Below, piece after piece: positions 48,977-58,555 of a stretch of 61,014 nucleotides of DNA. Location: contig NZ_JAQQTG010000010.1 of assembly GCF_028561335.1 (NCBI RefSeq), positions 591 to 61,604 of the forward strand. Direction: 5' to 3'. The translations under genes were made by a program, and so were the position numbers. The stretch is from Aequorivita todarodis (GTDB lineage Bacteria > Bacteroidota > Bacteroidia > Flavobacteriales > Flavobacteriaceae). How positions within the stretch are numbered: the first letter of the stretch is position 1; each line of letters starts with the position of its first letter. The notes below the pieces were generated by a model. It did not search any database, was not told where the DNA came from, and saw only the letters and a program-made list of their open reading frames with translations.

Positions 48977-49810
48977 TTAGGAACTAAAATTGACCATTAT
49001 CGCATCCCTATAATCCAGGCCAAAGAGCGAGGAAGCGCTTCCCACCGTTTTGGAACTGCTTTTATAAATAGCCAGCTCCAGATAGTTTGATGAATTCCAA
49101 AGGGCCAGTTTTTTGCCGTCTTCCTCACGCTTTCCGGGCGGATTGTCAAAGTTGATGGCATCGCTGTAATGGGTGTGTATTTTGTTGAGACTCACCGTTC
49201 TGGCATTTATCACAAAATTTCTTCCACGCCCTACTTCGTCAAATAATTTCTTTGTTATGTTGCTGATCACATTGCCATAATTGTCAATATAAATTATAGT
49301 GCCGTTTATTTGGTCCATCGTATTGCTGACTGCTGGGCGTATTCCCGTCAATTCCTTTATTTCCGTAATATTTTTGCCGATCACGTCCAATGTGCCGCCG
49401 CGCGCAATGTGGCTGGCAACCTTCACAAAAACATCCAAAACGGGAAAATTGCTGATTATACGGTCGTGGATATTTATTTCAACAATTTTTTCAGGCCGTA
49501 TTTCCGAAGTGAGCATGGAGATGATCCCGTTGTCCGCACACACAAAATAATGTCCATCCATCAAAACCGCAATATGCTTATTTTCAGGATTTAACTCAGA
49601 ATCTACCCCAATAATATGGATGCTTCCCTGCGGAAAACTTTTGTAGGCATTTTGAATTATGTATGCGGCCTCGTGAAGGTGGAACGGCGAAATGGAATGC
49701 GAGATATCAACAATTTTGGCATCCTCCATTTCGGTATAAATTGTTCCTTTTACCGCACCCACAAAGTGATCTTTCTCTCCAAAGTCAGTAGTAAGTGTGA
49801 TTATTGGCAT
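48977..49810 (-). CDS. SAM hydroxide adenosyltransferase (DUF62 family)
   Basis: A 277-residue enzyme of the fluorinase/chlorinase/SAM-hydrolase family. The N-terminal TLTTDFGEKDHFVGAVKG motif and the C-terminal IYIDNYGNVISNI segment are typical. The family splits S-adenosylmethionine with hydroxide to adenosine and methionine. The halide-site features of fluorinases cannot be judged by eye, and the hydroxide version is by far the commonest. It is divergent from phoH. Confidence 0.92.
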   Translation of the reverse strand: MPIITLTTDFGEKDHFVGAVKGTIYTEMEDAKIVDISHSISPFHLHEAAYIIQNAYKSFPQGSIHIIGVDSELNPENKHIAVLMDGHYFVCADNGIISMLTSEIRPEKIVEINIHDRIISNFPVLDVFVKVASHIARGGTLDVIGKNITEIKELTGIRPAVSNTMDQINGTIIYIDNYGNVISNITKKLFDEVGRGRNFVINARTVSLNKIHTHYSDAINFDNPPGKREEDGKKLALWNSSNYLELAIYKSSSKTVGSASSLFGLDYRDAIMVNFSS

Positions 49811-49857
49811 ATGCGGATTGTTGATATTTTCTTAAAAGAGTTACCACAAAAATAGGT

Positions 49858-49865
49858 TACTTTTG
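49858..49865 (+). promoter_or_regulatory. phoH promoter -7 element (TACTTTTG)
   Basis: A perfect TAnnTTTG upstream of phoH; the transcript would begin near 49871. Confidence 0.55.
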
Positions 49866-49917
49866 TTAGTGGCAAAACTATTTTTTGCATATTCTAAATA
49901 ATAAAAAAGCACGCCTT

Positions 49918-50871
49918 TTGAACGAACTTATCATCGAACTTACAGAGATTAGCCCAAGGGATTTCTTCGGTCTTGAAAACGCTAATATTGACCTTCTTAA
50001 AAAATATTTTCCCAAACTGAAAATTGTGGCACGGGGAAACAAAATCAAAACCTATGGCGATGAAGACGAACTGGAGGAGTTTGACCGCCGCATCAGCATG
50101 CTTTTGGAGCAATATTCCAAATACAACAAGATTGACGAAAATGTAATAGAACGGGTATTGTTGAGCAGAAACAAAGAGGAATATGAAACGCCAGTGGGCA
50201 GCGGCGAAACAATCGTACACGGCGTAAGCGGCAAACCCGTAAAGGCACAGACAGCCAATCAACGAAAATTGGTAGCTTTAATGAGTAAAAACGATATGGT
50301 TTTTGCCGTGGGTCCGGCCGGAACCGGAAAAACATACACAGGTGTAGCGCTTGCTGTTAAGGCGCTGAAAGACAAGGAGGTAAAACGAATTATCTTAACA
50401 AGACCTGCGGTTGAAGCCGGAGAGAACTTAGGGTTTCTTCCAGGAGATTTAAAGGAAAAACTGGATCCGTATATGCAACCGTTGTACGATGCGCTCCGCG
50501 ATATGATTCCTGCGGAGAAATTGGCGTCGCATATTGAAACCGGGGTAATACAGATTGCGCCCTTGGCATTTATGCGCGGGCGGACTTTGGACAATGCTTT
50601 TGTAATTTTGGACGAAGCCCAAAACACCACCCACGCCCAAATGAAAATGTTTTTGACCCGTATGGGAAAAAACGCCAAGTTTATGATAACGGGCGATCCC
50701 GGACAGATTGACCTTCCGCGCCGTGTTATTTCTGGGTTGAAGGAAGCCTTGCTGGTTTTAAAGGACGTGAAAGGCGTGGGAATGATTTATCTGGACGACA
50801 AAGATGTAATCCGCCACCGTTTGGTGAAAGAAGTGATTGCCGCCTATAAGAAAATTGAAAACGTAGATTAA
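49918..50871 (+). CDS. phoH: PhoH-like ATPase
   Basis: A 317-residue ATPase of the PhoH/YbeZ type. An N-terminal KH-like region (about 1-110) precedes the P-loop GPAGTGKTYTG (from about residue 132), LPGDLKEKLDPYMQPLYDAL, Walker B FVILDEAQNTT and the ITGDPGQIDLP sensor. It is linked to RNA processing with YbeY in other bacteria. The TTG at 49918 gives the start NELIIELTEISPRDFFG, which fits the family; an earlier TTG at 49885 would add 11 residues. Confidence 0.93.
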   Translation: MNELIIELTEISPRDFFGLENANIDLLKKYFPKLKIVARGNKIKTYGDEDELEEFDRRISMLLEQYSKYNKIDENVIERVLLSRNKEEYETPVGSGETIVHGVSGKPVKAQTANQRKLVALMSKNDMVFAVGPAGTGKTYTGVALAVKALKDKEVKRIILTRPAVEAGENLGFLPGDLKEKLDPYMQPLYDALRDMIPAEKLASHIETGVIQIAPLAFMRGRTLDNAFVILDEAQNTTHAQMKMFLTRMGKNAKFMITGDPGQIDLPRRVISGLKEALLVLKDVKGVGMIYLDDKDVIRHRLVKEVIAAYKKIENVD

Positions 50872-50923
50872 ATTACAAATTTTCAGTTTGATTGTTTTTG
50901 TTTTTTCAAATCACAAATCACAT

Positions 50924-50939
50924 CCCGATCGCTATCGGA
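50924..50939. repeat. Variant of the CCCGATAGCTATCGGG palindrome
   Basis: CCCGATCGCTATCGGA, two mismatches from the copies at 27623 and 36928. Confidence 0.8.
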
Positions 50940-50960
50940 ACACAAATCACAAATTAACGA

Positions 50961-50990
50961 ACCTGCCTGTCGTGCCTCTGGCAGGCAGGT
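50961..50990. repeat. CCTGCC/GGCAGG palindromic repeat, inverted copy
   Basis: These 30 bp are the exact reverse complement of 28754-28783. AATTAACG-type octamers follow up to purC (50994-51020), like those around the other copies. Confidence 0.9.
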
Positions 50991-51026
50991 CCCGAATTAA
51001 CAAATTAACGAATTAACGAATCCCAA

Positions 51027-51980
51027 ATGCCAAATACAATAATCGCAACAAATTTCAATTTTCCCGGACAGAAAAGTGTTTACCACGGAAAAGTCCGTGA
51101 GGTTTATACTTTGGAAAACGACCTACTTTTAATGGTTGCCACGGACAGGCTGAGCGCTTTTGATGTAGTGATGCCAAAGGGAATTCCGTACAAGGGCCAA
51201 ATCCTGAACCAGATTGCGACCAAAATGATGCGCGATACCGAAGATTTGGTGCCCAATTGGTTGATAGCAACTCCAGATCCAAACGTCGCCATTGGCGAGG
51301 CCTGCGAACCTTTTAAGGTTGAAATGGTAATCCGCGGGTATCTAAGCGGTCACGCGGCGCGGGAATACAAAGCAGGAAAACGCATGCTCTGCGGGGTTGC
51401 CATGCCCGAGGGAATGAAGGAAAACGACAAGTTTCCGCAACCCATAATCACACCGGCAACCAAAGCCGAAATGGGCGCCCATGACGAAGATATTTCCCGG
51501 GAGGATATTTTAAAACGCGGAATTGTTTCCGAAGCGGATTATCTTCAGCTGGAAGACTATACCCACAAACTGTTTCAGCGGGGAAGCGAGATTGCTGCCA
51601 AGAGAGGATTGATTTTGGTGGATACAAAATATGAATTCGGAAAAACGAAGGATGGCAAAATTGTGTTGATTGATGAAATACACACGCCGGATTCCTCGCG
51701 CTATTTTTACGCCGAAGGGTATGAAGCACGCCAAAAAAACAACGAGCCACAGAAACAACTTTCGAAAGAGTTTGTCCGCCAATGGTTGATCCAAAATGGT
51801 TTTCAAGGGTTGGAAGGGCAGAAGGTACCGTATATGAGTGATGAATATATTGAGACCGTTTCGGAAAGATATATTGAGCTCTACGAAAATATTACCGGTG
51901 AAAAATTTGTAAAGGCAGATGTTTCAAACATTCAAGAACGTATTAAGAGCAACGTACTGGCCTACCTCTCTAAAAACTAA
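51027..51980 (+). CDS. purC: Phosphoribosylaminoimidazole-succinocarboxamide synthase
   Basis: A 317-residue SAICAR synthase of the eukaryote-like long type, the eighth step of IMP synthesis. [50 protein letters not shown] and [13 protein letters not shown] are typical ATP and aspartate-site segments. No other pur genes are adjacent. Its TAA overlaps the stop of the convergent PagL-like gene (CTAA at 51977-51980). Confidence 0.97.
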   Translation: MPNTIIATNFNFPGQKSVYHGKVREVYTLENDLLLMVATDRLSAFDVVMPKGIPYKGQILNQIATKMMRDTEDLVPNWLIATPDPNVAIGEACEPFKVEMVIRGYLSGHAAREYKAGKRMLCGVAMPEGMKENDKFPQPIITPATKAEMGAHDEDISREDILKRGIVSEADYLQLEDYTHKLFQRGSEIAAKRGLILVDTKYEFGKTKDGKIVLIDEIHTPDSSRYFYAEGYEARQKNNEPQKQLSKEFVRQWLIQNGFQGLEGQKVPYMSDEYIETVSERYIELYENITGEKFVKADVSNIQERIKSNVLAYLSKN

Positions 51981-53335
51981 GGAATTGCGCTGTCGCGGAA
52001 ATTAAAGCTGTGGACATAACCTAAACTTAGTTCAGAAAAATCTGCTTGCCCCAAATTTGAATTTATATGGGCCGCGATATACAAATTGTTTTTAGGCTTT
52101 TTTTCCATCCCAAACATATAATACTTTAAGCCCAATCTACCGGAAATGAGTTCCTTAAACTTATAAAAGCCATCAAAGTTTCCAAGGACCCAGCCATCCG
52201 GAATTTCTCTTGGCGTGTTGTCCCATCCTTTGTTTATTCGCCATTCTAATTTATAAGCCGGTTTGTGCAGATTAAATCCTATTTGGAGATCAACACCTAT
52301 GTGATTCATTAAAATCTCACCATTTAGGCTAAGTCCCAAATTTGTGGAATAATATACAGGAGCGCTTTTAAAATAGTCATATTCCTTTCCATTGCGAACC
52401 AGCCATTCGTTCTCTTTTATGTAATCGTAATAATGTTCGTAAAACCTGAAATAAAAACCAATTCCAACTTTTAGGGTATTGTTATAAACACGCCCGTATT
52501 CGCCGGCAAAAGTGTAAACATATTTTTTTTCGTTAAAAGCTAATGCGAAAGAGTTCTGTCCATAACCTCCACGGGCCGCAAAATAATTATAGGCCGTTTT
52601 TGTCAACGTGGAGTCCGCTACAAAATCTGTTGATCCGGTTTTATTTATTGGATTTTTTATATCTGCTGAAAGACTCAGTAGGTACGAATTAAACCCTTTG
52701 TTATGCAGGCGCGTATGCCCATTGGAATGATGCGAATAACCCATCCCCAACTGCAAATCAATATCTTTTGAAGTGAAAAACTGATAGTATAAATACATGC
52801 GGCAAGCCCAGGTAATATCTGTAGTTACCGCTTGGTTTCTCGGGTTTTTGTCAGCTTCATATTTTTTTGTGAAATAGGAAGCGCCCATCCCGGCAAGTAT
52901 GCTAAAACCATCACTTTTGAAAGCTTTAAATTTTATAAAGGGCATCAACGAAAATGCCAGTCCTAAACTATCCTTATTCCCAAAATCGGTAATTCCAAAA
53001 GAATACCCGGTTTTGGGGCCTTTTAACCATTGGGACCATTCTTGGGTATTTGTGGATTGATACCTGCCAATATTAAAAATTAATTGCTTCTGTTGCTTTG
53101 TTTTTGGAAAATCAACATTGGCTTCCAGTGTTTTTCCAAAGAGAATTTCCGTATTGAATAGCAACGAATTGTCTAACCATTTTTGTTGGCCTTGGCCTAT
53201 TGCCGAAAATATATAAAAAAAATGGAGAATGAAAAACAGCATAACAATTTTATGCCGTAAGTACCTGCTACGCTTGATAAAAGTGGGATATGTGGCTGAT
53301 GTGGTATAATTGAAGTAAGCAATAAATTTGTCCAT
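51977..53335 (-). CDS. PagL-like acyloxyacyl hydrolase family protein (paralogue 1)
   Basis: A 452-residue outer-membrane protein. The lipid A deacylase-like motif is [18 protein letters not shown], which contains the His-x-Ser-Asn pattern of PagL. The rest is beta-rich with [30 protein letters not shown]. The signal peptide appears at [16 protein letters not shown], 31 residues into the frame, so the true start may be 53242; the listed start lies two bases after the upstream paralogue stop, which favours coupling. It could trim lipid A or another lipid. It is highly similar to the next protein along nearly its whole length. Confidence 0.8.
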   Translation of the reverse strand: MDKFIAYFNYTTSATYPTFIKRSRYLRHKIVMLFFILHFFYIFSAIGQGQQKWLDNSLLFNTEILFGKTLEANVDFPKTKQQKQLIFNIGRYQSTNTQEWSQWLKGPKTGYSFGITDFGNKDSLGLAFSLMPFIKFKAFKSDGFSILAGMGASYFTKKYEADKNPRNQAVTTDITWACRMYLYYQFFTSKDIDLQLGMGYSHHSNGHTRLHNKGFNSYLLSLSADIKNPINKTGSTDFVADSTLTKTAYNYFAARGGYGQNSFALAFNEKKYVYTFAGEYGRVYNNTLKVGIGFYFRFYEHYYDYIKENEWLVRNGKEYDYFKSAPVYYSTNLGLSLNGEILMNHIGVDLQIGFNLHKPAYKLEWRINKGWDNTPREIPDGWVLGNFDGFYKFKELISGRLGLKYYMFGMEKKPKNNLYIAAHINSNLGQADFSELSLGYVHSFNFRDSAIP

Positions 53336-53337
53336 AT

Positions 53338-54609
53338 TTATTGCCCTGCCCGTGTTTTCAAATTAAAATTGTGGACATACCCGAAACTCAATTCAGTAAA
53401 ATCGGCTTGTCCTAAATTAGCGTTGAGATTAGCCCCTAAATAAAAATTATTTTTCGGTGCCTTTTCCATTCCGATTAAATAATACTTAAGACCCAATCTG
53501 GAGGAAATTCGGTTTTTCTTTTTGTAGGTTCCATCCAGCGTTCCCAAAACCCAAGTATCTGAAATTTCCCGGGGCGTATTGTCCCAACCTTCATTAATCC
53601 GCCATTCCATTTTGTAAGCGGGTTTATGGAAATTAATACCCAGCTGCAGGTCGATGCCCACGTGGTTCAAGAATATTTCCCCGTGAAGGCTTAAACCGAG
53701 GTTGGTGGAGTAGTACCAAGGATTGCTTCTAAAATAATCAAACTCTCTTCCCGGCTGCACCAAAGACTCATTTCCTTCAATATAATCGTAATAATGTTGG
53801 TAAAAACGATAGTAAAAGCCTATCCCAACTTTAAAGGTGTTGTTGTAAACCTTGCCATATTCCCCAGCAATGGTGTACACACTTTTTTTGTCGTTAAACG
53901 CCAAGGCAAAAACATTTCGGCCCAGCCCGGCGCGTACGGCAAAATAATTATATACCGTTTTCTTATACTCAGGACTGGTTGCGCTTTGGGCCTTTTCGGG
54001 GCGGTTTAAAGGATTTTTAATATCAGCCGAAAGGCTTACCAAAAACGAATTATATCCTTGGTTCAGCAAGCGCGTATGGCCATTGGAATGGTGTGAATAA
54101 CCTATGCCCGTGCGCCAGTCTATGTTTTTTGTTGAAAGGAATTGATAGTTGAGATACAGCCGAAAAGCCCAAGTAATATCGGTTGTAACAGCTTGATTTT
54201 TCGGGTTTGTTTCCGCATCGAATTTTTTTGTGAAATAGGAAGCGCCCATTCCAGTCAGAATTTTCCAACGATCACTTCCAAAAGCTTTAAACTCAATAAA
54301 CGGCATTGCCGTAAACCCCAGCCCCAAACTGTCCAGGTTTCCAAAATCAGTAACCCCAATGGAAAGACCAGTCTTTGGCATTTTCAATCGCTGCGCCCAT
54401 TGTTGTGGATTGTTTGTATGATTTCGCCCAAAACTTAAAATAACTTGCTTTTGCAATTTTGTATCGGGAAAACCATCATTGGCCTCCATCGTTTTTCCGA
54501 AAAGGATTTCAGGGGTAAAGGTAAGCGCACTTTTTTTCCAATCCTGCGCTGTTTGGGCGAAGGAAAAAAAAGGCACAAAAAGAAGGAAAATGGTTAGTCG
54601 ATTCTTCAT
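53338..54609 (-). CDS. PagL-like acyloxyacyl hydrolase family protein (paralogue 2)
   Basis: A 423-residue outer-membrane protein with signal peptide MKNRLTIFLLFVPFFSFAQ. It shares with its neighbour ILFGKT-EAN--FP-TK-QKQ near the start, [18 protein letters not shown] in the middle and LGQADF-ELS-GYVH-FN at the end. The two genes form a tandem duplication in one transcript. An upstream TTG at 54621 is an alternative start. Length is well above that of single-domain PagL, so the C-terminal part probably adds a further function. Confidence 0.83.
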   Translation of the reverse strand: MKNRLTIFLLFVPFFSFAQTAQDWKKSALTFTPEILFGKTMEANDGFPDTKLQKQVILSFGRNHTNNPQQWAQRLKMPKTGLSIGVTDFGNLDSLGLGFTAMPFIEFKAFGSDRWKILTGMGASYFTKKFDAETNPKNQAVTTDITWAFRLYLNYQFLSTKNIDWRTGIGYSHHSNGHTRLLNQGYNSFLVSLSADIKNPLNRPEKAQSATSPEYKKTVYNYFAVRAGLGRNVFALAFNDKKSVYTIAGEYGKVYNNTFKVGIGFYYRFYQHYYDYIEGNESLVQPGREFDYFRSNPWYYSTNLGLSLHGEIFLNHVGIDLQLGINFHKPAYKMEWRINEGWDNTPREISDTWVLGTLDGTYKKKNRISSRLGLKYYLIGMEKAPKNNFYLGANLNANLGQADFTELSFGYVHNFNLKTRAGQ

Positions 54610-54689
54610 TTGGCGCTGCAAGTAACAATTTCCCTGTTAATTTTAAAAATTTTAACCCTACATTCGTTGTAAATATTTAAAAACCAACC

Positions 54690-56063
54690 TTGGAAAAAAT
54701 AGATAATTTAATTGCTGAAATAGCCTCCTTGGCATGGGGTTTACCACTTTTGATACTATTGATAGGCGGCGGATTGTATCTTTTGATCCGAATCCAGTTT
54801 TTACCCTTTCGATATTTGGGACACGCCCTGGCCGTACTCCGCGGAAAATATGACAACGAAAGTGACGCTGGCGAAATAACCCATTTTCAAGCTTTGACTA
54901 CCGCGCTTTCCGCCACTGTGGGAATGGGTAATATTGCTGGGGTAGCCGTAGCCATTGCCATTGGCGGGCCCGGTGCCGTTTTTTGGATGTGGGTGAGTGC
55001 CGTTATTGGGATGTCCACCAAGTTTTTTACGGCAACACTCGCCATTCTCTATCGTGGAAAGGATAGCGAAGGAAAGATCCAAGGTGGCCCAATGTATTTT
55101 ATTACGGAGGGCTTGGGCAGAAAGTGGATGCCATTGGCCATTTTTTTCAGCGTTGCGGGATTGGTCGGTGCTTTGCCGGTTTTTAACGTAAACCAACTTA
55201 CACAGGCCATCAACGACATACTCTTGAAGCCCGCTGGACTATACAGCGGGTTTAAAACCGATTTGATAATCGGTTTGGTTTTGGCTTCACTAACCGCCAT
55301 TATCATTTTGGGAGGCCTTTCCCGAATCAGCAAAACGGCTTCCAAAATGGTGCCCGCCATGGTCTTGCTTTATTTTGCTTTGGTACTTATTATTCTTGGG
55401 GTCCACATAGACGTAGTCCCGAAATATCTGGGATTGATTTTCACGGATGCCTTCTCGGCAAATTTTTACAAGGGGGATGCATTTTTAGGCGGCGTTATTG
55501 GCGGGATCATCCTTTTGGGAATCCGTCGCGGGGCCTTTTCAAACGAAGCGGGAATAGGAACGGCGCCCATGGCCCACGGGGCGGCAAAAACCAACGAACC
55601 TATTCGTGAAGGTTTGGTGGCGATGTTGGGCCCGGCAATTGATACGTTGATCATCTGTACCCTAACTGCGCTGGCAATTTTGGTTACGGGCGTTTGGCAG
55701 AGCAGCGATGCAAACGGCGTTAGCTTAACGGCTTCGGCTTTTGAGGAAAGTATTCCGTATTTTGGAAAATATGCCCTATTGGCCTGTATTGCAATTTTCA
55801 GTATTTCTTCGTTGTTTTCCTATTCCTATTACGGCAGCAAGTGTATGTCCTTTCTTTTTGGCGCAAAAAATATGGGGATATATAATTATTTCTACATACT
55901 GAGCATCCTTGTGGGAGCTACCACTTCTTTGAGCATGATGATTAATCTGATAGATACCTTCTTTGCATTGATGGCAATTCCTACGATGACAGCGACTATA
56001 ATTCTCGCCCCGAAAGTGATAAAAGAAGCGAAGATCTATTTTGAAAAATTAAAAAAGAGTTAG
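54690..56063 (+). CDS. Alanine/glycine:cation symporter (AGCS family)
   Basis: A 457-residue inner-membrane carrier with about eleven hydrophobic segments. The family patterns FQALTTALSATVGMGNIAGVAVAI, GGPMYFITEGLG and RRGAFSNEAGIGTAPMAH are complete. It imports alanine or glycine with sodium or protons. The start is TTG. Its stop overlaps that of the convergent SGNH gene (TTAG at 56060-56063). Confidence 0.94.
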   Translation: MEKIDNLIAEIASLAWGLPLLILLIGGGLYLLIRIQFLPFRYLGHALAVLRGKYDNESDAGEITHFQALTTALSATVGMGNIAGVAVAIAIGGPGAVFWMWVSAVIGMSTKFFTATLAILYRGKDSEGKIQGGPMYFITEGLGRKWMPLAIFFSVAGLVGALPVFNVNQLTQAINDILLKPAGLYSGFKTDLIIGLVLASLTAIIILGGLSRISKTASKMVPAMVLLYFALVLIILGVHIDVVPKYLGLIFTDAFSANFYKGDAFLGGVIGGIILLGIRRGAFSNEAGIGTAPMAHGAAKTNEPIREGLVAMLGPAIDTLIICTLTALAILVTGVWQSSDANGVSLTASAFEESIPYFGKYALLACIAIFSISSLFSYSYYGSKCMSFLFGAKNMGIYNYFYILSILVGATTSLSMMINLIDTFFALMAIPTMTATIILAPKVIKEAKIYFEKLKKS

Positions 56064-57040
56064 TTTAGACTGTCGAGTCTGCGGTTCACTAAAGCGGTGA
56101 ATTTCTTTGCTCCATCTGGGTTCAGGTGGTTTTCATTCAGAAAATCATATACCGTAAAATTGATGGTGTCGGTTTCCTTGTTTAGGAGAATCACGTTGTC
56201 GTATTTATTTTTGATAACCGTTAATACACTGTCTCGACGGCGAACGATGTTTGGATTTCTTTCTTTTAAATAAGTTTTATAAAGCGGGAGTGTGCAGACA
56301 ACAACCTTTAAATTTTCCGCTTTTGCATACTCCAACATTTCAAATAAAAAAGCTGTGTTCTCTTTGAAAATTGTTGGATCCTCCCGGGTTATTATTTTGA
56401 ATTTATTAGTTGCGATTTTCGATTCATTATAATTCAACTTTTTGAAATCGCCGTTATAATTATTGGTGTCAAAACCATATTCGTTGAGCTTTTGGGAGCT
56501 GGATTTGTACACATAATATTCCATAAGCTTATAGGAGTAGAAACGTGTATTTGAGAGATAAACCAATCGATCCTTAAACCACGTGGGCCTTTCAAAGGCG
56601 TTTACGCCGTAATACTTCAGATAGATCGTGTTTTTCCAGTAATCGGCGGAATGGTGCGGTAGTTCCAAATGATTGTAGGAAACTTCCAGTAAAACATATT
56701 TTAACTTCGGAAGCCTATCTTTGGTTCCTTTCAGAATATGAAAATCTTCGTTGTGATGTTGTGAAGTGGAACTCAGGTTTATGGCAATTTTCTCTGAAAA
56801 TGCGGGATTAAAGCCACATTTCATCTGTGAAGACCCCAAACCCATTACTTCAATTTCCTTAGCATGCGTGTTTAGGTAGTTGCCAAAAACTTTGTAATTG
56901 ATAGGAATGTTTAAAACCAGCAATTCCAAAATAAAATAAGCGATGACCACCGGAATAAAGAAGCCCAGGCAATATTTTAAAAAGCGAAGTTGTGTCTCGC
57001 TAAAACTGAAAATAGATAAAGTCTTCTTTCGGCCCGGCAT
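56060..57040 (-). CDS. Membrane-anchored SGNH/DltD-like protein paired with an MBOAT
   Basis: A 326-residue protein with one N-terminal membrane segment (about residues 24-45) and an extracytoplasmic domain. VMGLGSSQMKCGFNP (candidate nucleophile Ser70 or Ser71) and NENHLNPDGAKKF (candidate Asn/His near 306) resemble the SGNH motifs of AlgX, AlgJ and DltD. Such proteins take acyl groups passed by an MBOAT and place them on a surface polymer. It overlaps the MBOAT gene by 41 bases. The acyl acceptor is unknown; the capsule is one option. Confidence 0.72.
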   Translation of the reverse strand: MPGRKKTLSIFSFSETQLRFLKYCLGFFIPVVIAYFILELLVLNIPINYKVFGNYLNTHAKEIEVMGLGSSQMKCGFNPAFSEKIAINLSSTSQHHNEDFHILKGTKDRLPKLKYVLLEVSYNHLELPHHSADYWKNTIYLKYYGVNAFERPTWFKDRLVYLSNTRFYSYKLMEYYVYKSSSQKLNEYGFDTNNYNGDFKKLNYNESKIATNKFKIITREDPTIFKENTAFLFEMLEYAKAENLKVVVCTLPLYKTYLKERNPNIVRRRDSVLTVIKNKYDNVILLNKETDTINFTVYDFLNENHLNPDGAKKFTALVNRRLDSLN

Positions 57041-58430
57041 ATCGGAAAATTAAAAAAATGAAAATGTAATAAATAATCCAGCGCGTAGGTTTGTTGATAT
57101 ACCCGTCAATTTGGGCCAACGGGAAATCTTTTAGTCTTGTTATTATTTCTGACGCCATCATTATAAAAACGAAAATCAGGAATTTTTTGTTTACCATCGC
57201 CCCAAAATTTTCGCTCGGAATAAAGGAAAAAATTCTTTTTAAAACAATTTCCGCTTCCTCAATATTTTGACTTCTGAAAAGTATGCTGGATGCAGTGATA
57301 AAGACAAAGGTGAAAATTGGCAGCAAAAACCTCGGTATCGGCGATTGGTGAAATAGGCTGGATTTCCGGTTTTTCGTCAAGGGAGTACGCTCCAAAATTA
57401 TCAAGACCCCCTGAAACACCCCGAAAATAACAAAGGTCCAATCGGCACCGTGCCAAAGGCCAATCAACCCCATGGTTAAAAAGATAGCCACGTTACGACG
57501 AATTCTGTTGCGTAGGTTTTTTTGGATTATGGGAAAATACACATAATCATTAAACCACCGTGTGAGTGTGATATGCCAACGTTGCCAAAAATCGGTAACG
57601 CTTTTTGCCAAATATGGAATATTGAAATTTTTGCTCAGTTTGAAACCAAAGAGCTTTGCTGTTCCAATCGCAATGTCAGAATATCCCGAAAAATCGCCAT
57701 AAATCTGAAAAAAGAAAAGCACGGAAGCGTAGAGCAGTGTCAGGCTGCCGTAGTCTTCGGGACTTGCATACACCGTGTTTACAATAAGCGCGGCGTTATC
57801 TGCAATTACCATTTTTTTGAAAAGTCCCCATAAAATTTGCCGTAAACCTTCTTTTACTTCTTCCGTATTGAAAGCACGTTTTTTATTGAATTGCGGCAAC
57901 AGATCGGAGGCTTTTTCAATAGGCCCCGCAACGAGCTGCGGAAAGAAGCTTACAAAACAGAGAAAATTGAGAAGGTTTCGGGTAGGAGCAATGCGGTTTT
58001 TATATACATCAATGGTATAGCTCATTGTCTGGAAAGTATAAAAGCTCAACCCTACCGGAAGAATCAAATTCAACGTGCTGAACGCATATTCGCCCTGTTG
58101 CATGTTAAACAACAGTGCAAATTCATCTATAAAAAAGTTGTAATATTTAAAGAGGAAAAGAACCCCCAAATTCCAAATAATACTACTGTAAAGAAAAAGT
58201 TTTTGCCTGCCTTTCTCACCGGTGCCTTTAATGGCGAGTGCTGCAAAATAATCTACCAATGAGCTTGCAACAATAAGAAACAGGAAGCGCCAATCCCAAA
58301 GTCCGTAAAAAAAGTAGCTTGCAAGAAGCAGGATTGCATTTTGGATTTTTATTCTTTTAAAACCAACCGCCCAATAAAGCAGAAGTGTAATGGGAAGAAA
58401 CAATCCAAATGAAAAGGAGCTGAATAACAA
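57000..58430 (-). CDS. MBOAT family O-acyltransferase (AlgI/DltB-like)
   Basis: A 476-residue polytopic enzyme. It has the MBOAT layout with LILPVGLSFYTFQTMSYTIDVYKN, FPQLVAGPIEKASDLLPQF, YGDFSGYSDIAIGTAKLFGF and the catalytic histidine in GLWHGADWTF near residue 326. It moves acyl groups across the inner membrane to the SGNH partner encoded behind it. A TTG at 58430 gives the family-typical start (LLFSSFSFGLFLPITLLLYW); another TTG at 58478 lies upstream beyond a TATATTTA promoter-like element, so the shorter form is preferred. Confidence 0.9.
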   Translation of the reverse strand: MLFSSFSFGLFLPITLLLYWAVGFKRIKIQNAILLLASYFFYGLWDWRFLFLIVASSLVDYFAALAIKGTGEKGRQKLFLYSSIIWNLGVLFLFKYYNFFIDEFALLFNMQQGEYAFSTLNLILPVGLSFYTFQTMSYTIDVYKNRIAPTRNLLNFLCFVSFFPQLVAGPIEKASDLLPQFNKKRAFNTEEVKEGLRQILWGLFKKMVIADNAALIVNTVYASPEDYGSLTLLYASVLFFFQIYGDFSGYSDIAIGTAKLFGFKLSKNFNIPYLAKSVTDFWQRWHITLTRWFNDYVYFPIIQKNLRNRIRRNVAIFLTMGLIGLWHGADWTFVIFGVFQGVLIILERTPLTKNRKSSLFHQSPIPRFLLPIFTFVFITASSILFRSQNIEEAEIVLKRIFSFIPSENFGAMVNKKFLIFVFIMMASEIITRLKDFPLAQIDGYINKPTRWIIYYIFIFLIFRYAGPKEDFIYFQF

Positions 58431-58460
58431 AGGTTGCTGGATTTTGGGGTAAATATAACA

Positions 58461-58499
58461 AAAAAGAGTCCTTCTCAAATTTTCATCTGAAAAGGACTA
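58461..58499 (-). terminator. Intrinsic terminator of the M42 peptidase gene
   Basis: On the minus strand AGTCCTT pairs with AAGGACT over an 18-nt loop and CTTTTTTG follows. Confidence 0.65.
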
Positions 58500-58555
58500 C
58501 ATTTAAGATTGTCAACAAGGTATTATTTTGTTGTAAAACCCTAATTCTTAGAAAT

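Noticed and set aside
49018-49810. Possible fluorinase or chlorinase rather than SAM hydrolase.
   Set aside because: The halide-binding features cannot be confirmed by eye and there is no halogen-metabolism context, so the common hydroxide adenosyltransferase call is kept.
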